Positions 7,698 to 17,605 of a stretch of DNA of 55,105 bases are shown piece by piece. Within the stretch, counting starts at the first letter, position 1. Each line of letters begins with the position of its first letter. Under the pieces are notes generated by a model. It was given only the letters and a program-made list of their open reading frames with translations, was not told the origin of the DNA and ran no database searches. A program made the translations under genes and the position numbers. Origin of the DNA: Actinomycetota bacterium (lineage in GTDB: Bacteria; Actinomycetota; Acidimicrobiia; Acidimicrobiales; Ilumatobacteraceae); the NCBI GenBank assembly GCA_027592925.1, contig JAQCJO010000006.1, positions 1 through 55,105 on the forward strand, read 5' to 3'.

Positions 7698-10600
7698 GTG
7701 GGAGATTCGTTTACCCACTTGCATGTCCATACTGAGTTTTCGATGTTAGATGGCGCATCGCGACTTGACGAGTTGGTTGCCGCAGCCGCAGCCGATGGTC
7801 AGCCCGCGCTGGGAATGACCGATCACGGCAACATGTACGGAACGCTCGATTTTTATCGACAGTGCAAAGAGCAGGGTATTAAGCCAATCATTGGCACTGA
7901 GGCATACATGGCACATGAGCATCGCTCTGAGCGGCCTTCTCGGCGAGGCAGGGTGGATGATTCGGGTGGAGAAACTGAGTCTGGCGGCAAGGTGTACTAC
8001 CACCTCACACTCCTTGCAGAAAACAATGTCGGCTACAAAAATCTGATTCAGTTGTCAAGCCGCGCATTTTTGGAGGGCTACTACTACCAACCGCGCATTG
8101 ACTGGGAGTTGCTCCACGAGCATCATGAAGGTTTGATCGCAACGAGCGGTTGCTTGGGTGGACACGTATTGCAACGCTTGATGAAGGGCGACATCACTGG
8201 TGCCCATGATTGCGCTGGAAGGCTGCAAGATATTTTTGGCAAAGACAACTTTTTTATTGAATTGCAAGATCATGGACTTGCAGATCAAAAGCGAACCAAT
8301 CCACTCTTGATTGAACTCTCACGCAAAATTGGTGCTCCACTTCTTGCCACAAACGACACCCACTACACGCATCGAGACGATCATGCCGCTCATGACGCTT
8401 TGTTATGTGTGCAAACAGGCTGCACGATGTCAGATCCAAATCGTTTCAAGTTTGACGGATCCGAACACTATTTGAAGAGCGCTCAGGAGATGCAGTGGTT
8501 GTTTCGAGACGTACCAGAAGCGTGCAGCAATACGCTGTGGATTGCCGAGCGAGCAAACATCGAGATTGAATTTGGAAATCCGGTGCTCCCAAACTTTGAG
8601 CTTCCAGCAGGATTCAAAACGGACGGAGAATATCTATATCACCTGGCTGTTGAGGGGGCCAAAGAGCGATGGGGTCAGAAGCTTCCACCTGCAGTAGTCG
8701 AGCGACTTAACTTTGAATTACAAACAATCGAGCAGATGGGTTTCAGTTCATATTTCTTGATTGTGTGGGACATGATTCGATATGCGCGCGACCATTCGAT
8801 ACGCGTCGGTCCTGGTCGTGGATCAGCCGCTGGGTGCGCCGTTGCGTATTGCTTGCGCATCACAGACTTGGACCCGATCAAGTACGACTTGCTGTTTGAA
8901 AGATTCTTGAATCCGAGTCGTGTCACTATGCCCGATATTGATATGGACTTTGACTCGCGTTACCGCGATCAGATGATTCGGTATGCGGCAGATAAATATG
9001 GTCGTGACCACGTTGCGCAAATCATTACTTTTGGCACGATCAAGGCACGTAATGCTGTGCGCGATGCAGCGAGAGTGCTGGGCAAGCCATATCTCGTTGG
9101 CGACAGGATTGCCAAGCTGATGCCGCCTGTGATTATGGGGCGCGACACTCCTCTGAGGTTTTGTTTAGAGCCCGATCCGAAAGGTGAACACAAAGACGGA
9201 TATCGCGCTGCTGCAGAATTGCGGGCTTTGTACGAACTCGATAGCGAAGTCAAAGAAGTTGTGGACGTTGCACGCGGACTCGAAGGTCTCAAGCGCAACG
9301 TTGGCATCCACGCCGCTGCCGTGGTAATTACAAAAGAAAAATTGACTGAGTATCTACCTATTCAGCGCAAAACCGAACAGGGTCAAGATCCGGAAGATGC
9401 ACCAGTGGTGACGCAATTTGAAATGCATGGTGTTGAGGCTCTCGGACTACTCAAGATGGATATTTTAGGGCTTCGAAACCTTGACGTGTTGAGCGATGCC
9501 AATGCCATGATCCGCCAATTTCGCGATAGCGACTTTGATGTAGACAAATTACCGATTGACGACAAGCCAACTTTTAATTTGCTTGCACGTGGTGACACCA
9601 TTGGGGTTTTTCAGCTGGAGAGCACCCCAATGCGGGCGTTGCTGAGGTCCTTGATGCCAGAAACGTTTGAGCATCTTTCTGCAGTTCTTGCTTTGTATCG
9701 CCCTGGTCCAATGGGCGAGAACATGCATAATGATTTTGCCGACTACAAAAACAATCGCAAAAAGACCGAATATTTCCATCCAGATGCTGCAGAACTGTTG
9801 GGTGATACATATGGTCTCATGATTTATCAAGAGAGCGTGATGCGCGTGGCGCAAAAATTTGCCGGGTACTCGCTGGCCGAAGCAGACACGTTGCGAAAAG
9901 CATGTGGCAAAAAAGACAAAGTTGCGATGGCGGAACAACGCGCTGGCTTTGAAGCAGGTTGCATCAACTTGGGTTATGGGGATGAGTTGGGAACAACCAT
10001 TTTTGACATGATTGAAAAGTTTGCCGACTATGCGTTTGCAAAAAGTCACGCATATGGTTACGGACTAATTTCATATCAAACCGCATATTTGAAAACGCAC
10101 TTCCCGGTTGAGTACCTTGCATGTTTGCTCACCAGCGTCAAGACCAATTACGAGAAGGCGGCCGTTTATCTGTCTGACGCTCGCATGAACAACATTGTTG
10201 TGCTCACACCCGACATTAATCTTTCTGGCGTCAATTTTGAACCAGTGCTCGAAGGCGAGGTGCGCAAGATCACATTCGGCCTCTCTGCTATTCGCAACGT
10301 GGGCGAGGGTCTCTCGATGAAAATTGTTGAGCACCGCAACACATATGGCCCGTTCGAATCTTTTTACGACTTTGCTGAACGAGTACCAACAGACGTGCTT
10401 AACAAGAGGGCGATCGAGTCGCTGATCAAAGCAGGTGCGTTTGACAAGCTTGGACATCCACGTAAGGGGTTGCTTGCTTCATTCATGCCGATTATCGACA
10501 CGACTCTGAAGCGTCGCGAAGAAAAAGATCAAGGTGTCATGAGTCTGTTTGGCGAGATGGAAGAAACTGAAGGTGGGTTCAGTGAGCGTCAGTTGATTCC

Positions 10601-11231
10601 AGACTTGCACTTTGAAAAATCTGAGCAACTGAAATTCGAAAAAGAAATGCTCGGACTGTACGTTTCGGATCATCCGCTGATGGGCATTGAAGGTGCTCTG
10701 CGACGTCGGGTTGATTGTTCAATTCCTGAAGCGCTCGAATCTGCTGACGGTGCGTTTATGACCATCGGTGGGATCGTCAACCAGGTCAATCGGCGCTACA
10801 CCAAAAAAGGTGACCAGATGGCCACATTCATGTTGGAGGATCTGCAGGGTGTAATTGAGGTCACCGTTTTTCCGAAGACTCTCGAAAAATACGGGCATCA
10901 ACTTGCCGATGACATGCTGATCTCGGTGCGGGGCAGAATGGATGCGCGCGATGAAACAAAAGTCGGCTTTATGGCCACTGAAATTATTGTTTTGGAAGGT
11001 TTGCGATCATCGCAGGACTCATTGCACTTGAGGTTCAGTGCTCAGGCGATCACCGAAACCCTGATTGCGGACTTGCAGGCGGTGTTGCTAGAGCACCCTG
11101 GTGATGCGCCTGTATTCCTGCATTTGTCAGACAACAAAGCAGTGAGCCTTGGCGCGCAATACACGGTCAACCTAGATCGAGTGATGGGTCAACTACGAGC
11201 ATCGTTTGGAGATGCCGCAACGATTGCATAG
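7698..11231 (+). CDS. dnaE: DNA polymerase III alpha subunit
   Basis: Replicative DNA polymerase, 1177 residues, full length for DnaE1. An N-terminal PHP domain keeps its metal motif (HLHVHTEFSMLDG), so PHP-type 3'-5' exonuclease proofreading is possible, as in mycobacterial DnaE1. Polymerase active-site acidic residues sit in PDIDMDFD, followed by fingers, a helix-hairpin-helix region and a C-terminal OB fold (MATFMLEDLQGVIEVTVF). The start is GTG 7698 with an SD-like AAAGGGGA at 7685-7692. The 127-bp upstream gap is the longest non-coding stretch nearby and shows no hairpin or gene I can support. Confidence 0.97.
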   Translation: MGDSFTHLHVHTEFSMLDGASRLDELVAAAAADGQPALGMTDHGNMYGTLDFYRQCKEQGIKPIIGTEAYMAHEHRSERPSRRGRVDDSGGETESGGKVYYHLTLLAENNVGYKNLIQLSSRAFLEGYYYQPRIDWELLHEHHEGLIATSGCLGGHVLQRLMKGDITGAHDCAGRLQDIFGKDNFFIELQDHGLADQKRTNPLLIELSRKIGAPLLATNDTHYTHRDDHAAHDALLCVQTGCTMSDPNRFKFDGSEHYLKSAQEMQWLFRDVPEACSNTLWIAERANIEIEFGNPVLPNFELPAGFKTDGEYLYHLAVEGAKERWGQKLPPAVVERLNFELQTIEQMGFSSYFLIVWDMIRYARDHSIRVGPGRGSAAGCAVAYCLRITDLDPIKYDLLFERFLNPSRVTMPDIDMDFDSRYRDQMIRYAADKYGRDHVAQIITFGTIKARNAVRDAARVLGKPYLVGDRIAKLMPPVIMGRDTPLRFCLEPDPKGEHKDGYRAAAELRALYELDSEVKEVVDVARGLEGLKRNVGIHAAAVVITKEKLTEYLPIQRKTEQGQDPEDAPVVTQFEMHGVEALGLLKMDILGLRNLDVLSDANAMIRQFRDSDFDVDKLPIDDKPTFNLLARGDTIGVFQLESTPMRALLRSLMPETFEHLSAVLALYRPGPMGENMHNDFADYKNNRKKTEYFHPDAAELLGDTYGLMIYQESVMRVAQKFAGYSLAEADTLRKACGKKDKVAMAEQRAGFEAGCINLGYGDELGTTIFDMIEKFADYAFAKSHAYGYGLISYQTAYLKTHFPVEYLACLLTSVKTNYEKAAVYLSDARMNNIVVLTPDINLSGVNFEPVLEGEVRKITFGLSAIRNVGEGLSMKIVEHRNTYGPFESFYDFAERVPTDVLNKRAIESLIKAGAFDKLGHPRKGLLASFMPIIDTTLKRREEKDQGVMSLFGEMEETEGGFSERQLIPDLHFEKSEQLKFEKEMLGLYVSDHPLMGIEGALRRRVDCSIPEALESADGAFMTIGGIVNQVNRRYTKKGDQMATFMLEDLQGVIEVTVFPKTLEKYGHQLADDMLISVRGRMDARDETKVGFMATEIIVLEGLRSSQDSLHLRFSAQAITETLIADLQAVLLEHPGDAPVFLHLSDNKAVSLGAQYTVNLDRVMGQLRASFGDAATIA

Positions 11232-11274
11232 ATGACCCCTGCCGAAACCGAAGTTTTGCTGGCAGACTGTAGGC

Positions 11275-11931
11275 ATGTCAGTTGTGGTCGAGACGCGTGA
11301 TTGTGGGTCTCTGACCGATGCCGAACTTGATGAGTTGGCAGCAATGGGCGGGGCCTTCGGAATCGGCCCAGTGTCAAAGGCCAAAGACGAGTGGGTGTTG
11401 TTTACTAGCGCCCGTATTGACGGCAAGATTCACGGTTTTACCTTCTCGACGCTAGAGCGCATCGGTGGCACGCCTTGCGTGCTGGTCGGAATGATGAGCA
11501 TCAAAAAGTCTGGCAAGCGCGACATGGTGTTGAAGGGCTTGATGGGCGAGGCCTATCACCGCGCACTGATGGCATTCCCCGACGAAGATGTCGTAGTCGG
11601 TTCACGGTTTGCATCGGCAAACGGTCTTGAGGCCTTTAAGTCACTCACTGAATTAATTCCTCGACCAAGCCATCGCGCAGTAGGCGAAGAGCGTGCATGG
11701 GGCAAGCGCTTGGCACGACGCTTTGGAGTCGAGTCTTCCTACGACGACCAGAGCTTCACCGTCAAGGTCAATGCACAAAGTGGTTTTCTTGATTACGAGA
11801 CGTTGAAGCCAGAAAAGATCGAAGCCGATGTTGCTGCTCAGTTTGCAACTGCAACCAAGGCCAAGAGTGGCGTTGTGATTGTGCACGGTTGGACAATGGC
11901 CGAGTCTTTGGCCAAACTCGGCAAACACTAA
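11275..11931 (+). CDS. Conserved-looking protein of unknown function
   Basis: 218 residues, soluble, without signal peptide or membrane segment. I do not recognise the family. The middle part (HGFTFSTLERIGGTPCVLVG, then an Arg/Lys-rich loop, a helix, and FPDEDVVVGSRFA) has the strand-loop-helix rhythm of a GNAT acetyltransferase core, but no clear acetyl-CoA loop can be named. The ATG at 11275 lies 43 bases after dnaE with a weak CAGACT box six bases ahead. The nitroreductase starts 10 bases after its stop, so the two are probably co-transcribed. Confidence 0.7.
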   Translation: MSVVVETRDCGSLTDAELDELAAMGGAFGIGPVSKAKDEWVLFTSARIDGKIHGFTFSTLERIGGTPCVLVGMMSIKKSGKRDMVLKGLMGEAYHRALMAFPDEDVVVGSRFASANGLEAFKSLTELIPRPSHRAVGEERAWGKRLARRFGVESSYDDQSFTVKVNAQSGFLDYETLKPEKIEADVAAQFATATKAKSGVVIVHGWTMAESLAKLGKH

Positions 11932-11941
11932 GCAGTCAACG

Positions 11942-12547
11942 TTGGAGTTCGCCGACGTAGTACGCGGTCGGCGCATGACGCGCGGGTTTTCAACTCATCC
12001 CGTTAACTCAAAACTCGTTTCGCAGATCGTAGATCTTGCGTCGCGCGCACCATCTGCAGGCAAGACGCAGGGTTGGCACGCGCTGGTTATCACAGCGAGT
12101 GACACGGCAAAATTTTGGGATGACACACTTGCTGTTGAGAAGCGCGAGAGTTTTCGCTGGAAGCAATTGCTGGACGCCCCAGTTATTGCGCTCGTGTTTG
12201 CTGACCCGCTGGCATATGTGGAGCGTTACTCCGAGGACGACAAGGCACACACGGGATTGGGCGCAAGTGCAGAAACATGGCCGACCCCGTATTGGACTGT
12301 TGATGCTTCGTTTGCTGCGATGACGATGCTGCTTGCTGCCGAGGACGCAGGACTAGGTGCGTTGTTCTTTGCAGTATTTAATGGCGAGAAAGAATTGCGC
12401 GCCAGGCTGTGTGTTCCTGACAAAATGCAATTGATCGGTGCAATCGCACTTGGATGGCCACTTGAGAGTGATGCGTCGAATGCAAGCGCCAGTGCAGCTC
12501 GGACCCGCCGTAGCGCCGACCAAATTATTCACCTCAACGGTTGGTGA
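11942..12547 (+). CDS. Nitroreductase-family FMN protein
   Basis: 201 residues from TTG 11942. Flavin-dependent reductase fold: N-terminal FADVVRGRRMTRGF with the family's paired Arg that contact FMN phosphate, then ASRAPSAGKTQGW. The C-terminal ARLCVPDKMQLIGAIALGWP is the usual closing motif before a basic tail. Substrate unknown. The frame is open further upstream (TTG 11879), but that would overlap the preceding gene and add residues without family match; 11942 gives the normal spacing of about 9 residues before the Arg pair. It meets the YyaL gene tail to tail with one base between stops. Confidence 0.85.
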   Translation: MEFADVVRGRRMTRGFSTHPVNSKLVSQIVDLASRAPSAGKTQGWHALVITASDTAKFWDDTLAVEKRESFRWKQLLDAPVIALVFADPLAYVERYSEDDKAHTGLGASAETWPTPYWTVDASFAAMTMLLAAEDAGLGALFFAVFNGEKELRARLCVPDKMQLIGAIALGWPLESDASNASASAARTRRSADQIIHLNGW

Positions 12548-12548
12548 A

Positions 12549-14585
12549 TTAACCCCGATCTGGTTGCAGGGCGACGCGTAGTGCTTCGTCAAAAGTCTTC
12601 GCGTCATTCGTTGGAGCCATACATGCGTATTGGCGACACACATAGGCAAGATCATCGTTGCGGTCGTGCCAGATAGGCGAGTCATAGCGCTCGCCCCAGG
12701 CACTTACCACGGTAGGCAGCCATTGGGCGTGTAGTTGCACTACCAAGTCGGGTCGATTGCCGGTGATTGCAACTTCGACTACACCGCGGTGTCGCAGGTG
12801 TGCAGCACTGAGCAAATTGCCGAACGCAGTTGGTGCGCTTGTAGCGATGTGAGAGAGCAATTGCGAAATCTGGTCGGCGTGCTGCACATAGCGCTCTTCG
12901 CCAGTAAGTGCAGCAAGTCGATACAACGCGAATGCTGCAGTCGAGTTGGCTGATGGGGTTGCGTTATCCATCAGATCTTTTTGTCGCACAATCAGCTGTT
13001 CGCCGGTGTGTGATGTTGTGAATATGCCGCTGTTTTCGGCATCCCAGTAATCGGATAACAGTTTGTTCGCAATGGTTTTGGCGTGAGTGATCCAAGAGGC
13101 TTTGCCGGTTGCTTCTGCAAGTCTGGTGAAGCCATCGACGAGTTGTGCGAGGTCAGCTCCAAGTGCTGCATGCTGCGCTTGTGGGTTTCCATCTTGATGC
13201 CAGCTGCGTTTGATTGTTGTTGTTCCAGATTCTGTGCATAATTGGTTGATCAGGAATTCTCCGTTTTTCACAGCAGCAGCGAGCCAGTCCGGTCGCTGCA
13301 GTAAGGCTGCAGCTTCCGCGAGAGTTGCCAGCATCATCCCATTCCATTCGGTGAGAACCTTGTCGTCTAGCCCTGGCCACGGGCGCGTATTGCGAGATTC
13401 AAGCAATAACGCTCGAGCGCGTTCAACTTGCGAGTTCCTCTTGAGATCGCCGCGATGGTGCAGTCTGCTCAAGATGTTTGTACCTTCGAAGTTTCCCGCT
13501 TCAGTTACTTCGTACCATTCGAGTGCAACTTCGTGCAGATCTTGGGGGAGAGTGTCTACGACCTGTTGGCGCGACCACACATAAAAATGTCCTTCAACCA
13601 TGTGGCCCTGTTCGTCAGCAGAATCGGCATCTTGTGCACAGAAAAATCCGCCGCCTGGGTGGCTTAATTCGCGCAACACATAGTCGATGGTTTCAGAAGC
13701 AATCTGTAGCCAACGGGGTTCGTTGAGTGCCACACCAGCATGCAGGTAGACGCGAGCGAGTAACGCCTGATCGTACAACATTTTTTCGAAGTGGGGCACC
13801 AGCCACTGAGCATCCACGCTGTAACGGGCGAACCCACCACCGAGGTGGTCATACATGCCTCCAGAGGCCATCGCATCCAACGAAGTGGTCAGTATCTGCA
13901 GAATTTCTGCATTCGGGTTATCGAGATAGACCCGCAGTAGTAAATCGAGATTCATGGTGCTCGGAAATTTTGGTGCAGAACCAAACCCACCCCATTCGGC
14001 GTCAAAGGTCTGGCGCATCTGTTCGACTGCTGCGTTCAGATGCTCGGGTCCGATTAATGCCGACTGTGCACTTTCTGTATCGCCTGAGTTGCTAGTGATG
14101 CGGCTCGTGCGGCTCAGACTTTGCATGAGTGCCTCAACATTGATCTCAATGTCGTCGCGGCGGTTGTGCCACGCGTCAATAATTGCGTTCATTAATTGAA
14201 TAAATGTTGGCTTCGGAAAATATGTGCCACCATAAAACGGCTTGGCATCTGGCGTAAGGAATACGGTCATTGGCCAGCCACCACGACCGGTCATGGCCTG
14301 CACTGCGTCCATATAAATTGCGTCGACGTCTGGTCGTTCTTCGCGATCAACTTTGATATTGACAAACAACTCATTCATCAGCGAAGCAGTTTCGACATCT
14401 TCAAAACATTCATGAGCCATGACGTGGCACCAGTGACATGCCGAGTAGCCAACCGAAAGAAGTATTGGCTTGCCGGTGACGCGTGCGAGAGCAAACGCCT
14501 CGTCACCCCACGGAAACCAATCAACTGGGTTATCGCGATGTTGGCGCAGGTATGGGCTGATCTCGTGACTCAGGCGATTGGACAT
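12549..14585 (-). CDS. YyaL/SPATA20-like thioredoxin-domain protein (DUF255)
   Basis: 678 residues. An N-terminal thioredoxin-like domain starts SNRLSHEISPYLRQH and carries C50-H-W-C53 in SACHWCHVMAHECFED. This is followed by an (alpha/alpha)6 barrel resembling N-acylglucosamine 2-epimerase/glycosidase folds, with DADSADEQGHMVEGHFYVW and the TEWNGMMLATLAEAA motif. This matches the YyaL/spermatogenesis-associated protein 20 family, whose biochemical role is not established. It starts one base after the subtilase stop, so it is the third gene of a leftward fabI run. No signal peptide is seen. Confidence 0.93.
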   Translation of the reverse strand: MSNRLSHEISPYLRQHRDNPVDWFPWGDEAFALARVTGKPILLSVGYSACHWCHVMAHECFEDVETASLMNELFVNIKVDREERPDVDAIYMDAVQAMTGRGGWPMTVFLTPDAKPFYGGTYFPKPTFIQLMNAIIDAWHNRRDDIEINVEALMQSLSRTSRITSNSGDTESAQSALIGPEHLNAAVEQMRQTFDAEWGGFGSAPKFPSTMNLDLLLRVYLDNPNAEILQILTTSLDAMASGGMYDHLGGGFARYSVDAQWLVPHFEKMLYDQALLARVYLHAGVALNEPRWLQIASETIDYVLRELSHPGGGFFCAQDADSADEQGHMVEGHFYVWSRQQVVDTLPQDLHEVALEWYEVTEAGNFEGTNILSRLHHRGDLKRNSQVERARALLLESRNTRPWPGLDDKVLTEWNGMMLATLAEAAALLQRPDWLAAAVKNGEFLINQLCTESGTTTIKRSWHQDGNPQAQHAALGADLAQLVDGFTRLAEATGKASWITHAKTIANKLLSDYWDAENSGIFTTSHTGEQLIVRQKDLMDNATPSANSTAAFALYRLAALTGEERYVQHADQISQLLSHIATSAPTAFGNLLSAAHLRHRGVVEVAITGNRPDLVVQLHAQWLPTVVSAWGERYDSPIWHDRNDDLAYVCRQYACMAPTNDAKTFDEALRVALQPDRG

Positions 14586-14586
14586 G

Positions 14587-16098
14587 TTAAGAAACGGTGA
14601 TGATCGAAGTAAATCCCAATCTCGGGAATGGCGCTTTTGCGGCTATTGAAACTTTGAGAGTGCACACTCCAGGCAATACAGGAGCAACGAGTACAGAATT
14701 ACGCAACTTGCACGAACCATTGACAATTTTGAAAGTTCGCGTTCCCTTCGACGGGCTTCGAAGCAACTCGCTCAATGGAGTCTTGGTCTTGGAAGAAATA
14801 GTGGAGGTCGTTATCCATGCACCAGATTCGGGAATAGTTGATGCCGAGAAATGGGTGCTTGTAATCGATCCGTTAAGACCACTCGCTGCTGTTATTGAAT
14901 AGCGAAGAAACTTGCGTAGGTCTTTGACGGTTGACCGATATGTCGTGGCAACAGCGTTGGCGATAGCGGTGCAATCTGCTGGCTCGCTTGTAGTTGCTTC
15001 TCCCGGAGCGGTGCATCGATACCACTGACTGGTGGCGGTAGCCAAAAAAGTTGACGCGGTACCTACTGCGAGTGCGCCAACACGACCTTTAGTGGTAAGT
15101 GATGCGGTGATGATTTTTGGAAACATCACGTCAAGTTCGGCAAATGCAGCAACCAAGTTGATGAGGCCATAACCAAACGTTGTGTCGCGCCCGGGTGCGC
15201 CGATGTCGGTGGCGGTGCGTTGCAGTACGTCGCGCACTTGAAGCGCAGTTATTGAAGGTTGGGCGGCAAACAACAATGCTGCTGCACCGGTGACGAATGC
15301 TGCAGCCATGCTGGTGCCGCTCTGAATTTTGTAGTCATTAGTGGCCGTAGAAAGGATTGAAGCCCCTGGGGCAGCAAGATCGATGTAATCGCCGCGTTGA
15401 TCGAATGAAGTAACGCTGTTGTTGCGGTCTACGGCAGTCACTGCGATTGTGAGATCACTAGTACCAGGCCATTTTGGTGGCGAATCCGCAGCACCATTGC
15501 CCGCTGCAGCAACGACGAGCACATTACGATCAACTGCATACTGAATCGCTGCAGTAAGTGGCGTGCTCTCGGTTGCACGACCAAGAGAGAGATTGATCAC
15601 TTTTGCGCCTGAGTCCACAGCAAGGCGGACTGCTTTGGAAACATCCTTGGAATCTCCAGACCCCTGTGCGTCCAACACTCTGATTGGCAAGATGCGAGAT
15701 TGCGGTGCAACACCCGAACCACCTATTGCGTTGTCGGCAACTGCAGCGATGATGCCTGCTACGTGGGAACCATGACCCGCAACATGGACATCTATCGCTC
15801 CAACACTGTCGATTGATCCGAACATCGTGCGGCCGGCATCAAGATTGGCATTAAGGTCGGGGTGCGGACCACTGCCGCTGTCGATCACCGCAACAGTCAC
15901 ACCGGCACCACGGGTGATTTTCCAAACTGATGGTGTACCGATTGCAGTCAAGCCCCACTGTTGATCGAGCAGCGGGTCTATACCAGATGCGGCAAATGAC
16001 GTTGTTGAATCGAGAGCGACAGCAAGAACAGTCGCACATGAAACAGGTAACGAGAGAGCGAGCACATGCGCGGCAAGACGCCTTGCAAATTTTTGCAT
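14587..16098 (-). CDS. Secreted subtilisin-like serine protease (S8)
   Basis: 503 residues. A signal peptide is likely at about 1-37 (basic start, hydrophobic run, SFAA). The mature enzyme begins at once with DPLLDQQWGL, with no I9 propeptide. Catalytic triad: D73 (VAVIDSG), H109 (GHGSHVAG), S263 (SGTSMAA), with oxyanion N201 (AAAGN). Residues from about 330 form two small domains, one with the Ig-like QWYRC...CTAI pattern and one with GSCKLRN...GVCTLKV, each with a likely disulfide and typical of actinobacterial surface proteins. The ATG directly abuts the fabI stop codon, an unexpected operon partner. Confidence 0.93.
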   Translation of the reverse strand: MQKFARRLAAHVLALSLPVSCATVLAVALDSTTSFAASGIDPLLDQQWGLTAIGTPSVWKITRGAGVTVAVIDSGSGPHPDLNANLDAGRTMFGSIDSVGAIDVHVAGHGSHVAGIIAAVADNAIGGSGVAPQSRILPIRVLDAQGSGDSKDVSKAVRLAVDSGAKVINLSLGRATESTPLTAAIQYAVDRNVLVVAAAGNGAADSPPKWPGTSDLTIAVTAVDRNNSVTSFDQRGDYIDLAAPGASILSTATNDYKIQSGTSMAAAFVTGAAALLFAAQPSITALQVRDVLQRTATDIGAPGRDTTFGYGLINLVAAFAELDVMFPKIITASLTTKGRVGALAVGTASTFLATATSQWYRCTAPGEATTSEPADCTAIANAVATTYRSTVKDLRKFLRYSITAASGLNGSITSTHFSASTIPESGAWITTSTISSKTKTPLSELLRSPSKGTRTFKIVNGSCKLRNSVLVAPVLPGVCTLKVSIAAKAPFPRLGFTSIITVS

Positions 16099-16866
16099 CT
16101 ACACGCCCATTGCGTGATAGCCGCCATCCACATGAATCACTTCTGCGGTCGTGGCCGGAAACCAGTCGGACAGCAGTGCGACACATGCGCGCGCAACTGC
16201 CGTTGAGTCATTGACGTCCCAGCCCAGTGGTGCACGATCGCTCCACACATCTTCAAATGTTTGGAAACCAGGAATAGATTTTGCGGCCATCGTTTTGATC
16301 GGACCAGCAGCAACAAGGTTGCAGCGAATATTCTTTCCACCCAATTCTTTGGCGAGATATCGGCTGGTGGATTCGAGCGCTGCTTTGGCGACGCCCATCC
16401 AGTTGTACGCAGGCCATGCAACAGTGTTGTCGAAGTCAAGGCCAACAAAACTTCCACCCGATGACATCAGCGGCACAAAAGCATCCGCAAGTGTTTTAAG
16501 TGAGTAGGCAGAAATCTGCATTGCAACGGCCACGTCGTTCCACTGTGCAGCCATGAAGTCGTCGCCCAAACACACTGCAGGGGCGAAACCGATTGCGTGA
16601 AGTACGCCGTCAACACTGCCGAGGTGTTGCTTTGCCCCAGCGCGCGCGCTCTCCACATGTTCGGCCACAGTCACATCAAACTCAACAACTTCGGCTGGGG
16701 TGTCGAGCTTGCGAGCGGTTCGCTCAGTGATGGAAAGACCCCGACCTGCTCCGGTCAAGAGAACTGTGGCGCCTTCGCGCTGAGCCAACTGAGCGACCCC
16801 GAAGGCCAACGAAGCATCAGTAAGCACCCCTGTAACCACTATCTTCTTGCCATCCAAAATTCCCAT
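16099..16866 (-). CDS. fabI: Enoyl-ACP reductase, InhA-like FabI
   Basis: NADH-dependent reduction of trans-2-enoyl-ACP, the last step of fatty acid elongation. 255 residues, SDR fold. The N-terminal nucleotide loop is VTGVLTDASLAFGVA and the catalytic pair is Y154 and K161 (AYNWMGVAK, Y-x6-K as in InhA Y158/K165). NLVAAGPIKTMA and the closing AEVIHVDGGYH also match mycobacterial InhA closely. It heads a leftward run with the subtilase and YyaL genes. A TACCGT -10 box at 16874-16879 is seven bases from the ATG, so the transcript is probably leaderless. Confidence 0.96.
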   Translation of the reverse strand: MGILDGKKIVVTGVLTDASLAFGVAQLAQREGATVLLTGAGRGLSITERTARKLDTPAEVVEFDVTVAEHVESARAGAKQHLGSVDGVLHAIGFAPAVCLGDDFMAAQWNDVAVAMQISAYSLKTLADAFVPLMSSGGSFVGLDFDNTVAWPAYNWMGVAKAALESTSRYLAKELGGKNIRCNLVAAGPIKTMAAKSIPGFQTFEDVWSDRAPLGWDVNDSTAVARACVALLSDWFPATTAEVIHVDGGYHAMGV

Positions 16867-16873
16867 GCCATCA

Positions 16874-16879
16874 ACGGTA
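16874..16879 (-). promoter_or_regulatory. -10 box of fabI
   Basis: TACCGT on the minus strand with exactly 7 nt before the fabI ATG. The same hexamer and spacing recur before pimA and tgt. Confidence 0.6.
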
Positions 16880-16912
16880 GTTGTTGGGGGGTGTTTGTGG
16901 CAGGCTCGTTGG

Positions 16913-17605
16913 ATGAAAATAGGAATAATTGGTGGTACTGGGCCTGCGGGTAGTGGACTTGCACTTCGCCTAAACGTGGCTGGCTACGACGTTGTGATCG
17001 GGTCACGAGAGAAGACTCGATCAATCGAGAAGGTGAAAGAGTTGCAAGCACTGTGGCCAAGCCACAAATTAACCATTCAGGGTGGCGACAACGCTGAAGC
17101 AGTGAATTGCGATCTTGTCGTCGTTGCAACGCCTTGGGATTCCACCGCCACGATTGTTGGGGACTATGCGAATCAACTAGCTGGAAAAATTGTGATCACA
17201 ATGGCTAATGCATTGGTCAAAGTCGGCAAAGAGTTTCAGCCACTTGTTCCACCTCGCGGAAGCATTGCTGCCCATGTGCAAGCCGAAATTCCTCTGAGCA
17301 AAGTTGTTGCTGCGTTGCAACACCTGCCCGCAAAGGAGCTTGGCAACCTCAATCATCACGTCGACAGTGATGTGTTGATTTGCTCGGATCATCCTGAAGC
17401 AATCGAAACTGTGTGCGACATTGTTGAAAAAATTCCTGGCTGTCGACCACTCAACACTGGAAGGTTGTCGAACGCGCTTGCGCTCGAGGCTTTCACTGCA
17501 GTACTGCTGCAGATGAATGTGCGATACAAAACGCGTGTTGCGCCTCGGATGACCGGAATTCCAGATGTTGATCCTGTAAGTGGACGGAACTTGAAGATTT
17601 TATAA
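16913..17605 (+). CDS. npdG: F420H2:NADP+ oxidoreductase
   Basis: Moves hydride between coenzyme F420 and NADP. 230 residues from ATG 16913, where the Rossmann motif begins at once (MKIGIIGGTGPAGSGLALRL, then IGSRE for the NADP phosphate). Later VVVATPWDST, AAHVQAEIP and the C-terminal helix match the NpdG/Fno family. The frame extends upstream to 16847, but that would overlap fabI and add non-family residues. The stop overlaps the mshC ATG by one base, so the two are coupled. With the LLM protein at 25317 it indicates an F420-using cell. Confidence 0.93.
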   Translation: MKIGIIGGTGPAGSGLALRLNVAGYDVVIGSREKTRSIEKVKELQALWPSHKLTIQGGDNAEAVNCDLVVVATPWDSTATIVGDYANQLAGKIVITMANALVKVGKEFQPLVPPRGSIAAHVQAEIPLSKVVAALQHLPAKELGNLNHHVDSDVLICSDHPEAIETVCDIVEKIPGCRPLNTGRLSNALALEAFTAVLLQMNVRYKTRVAPRMTGIPDVDPVSGRNLKIL

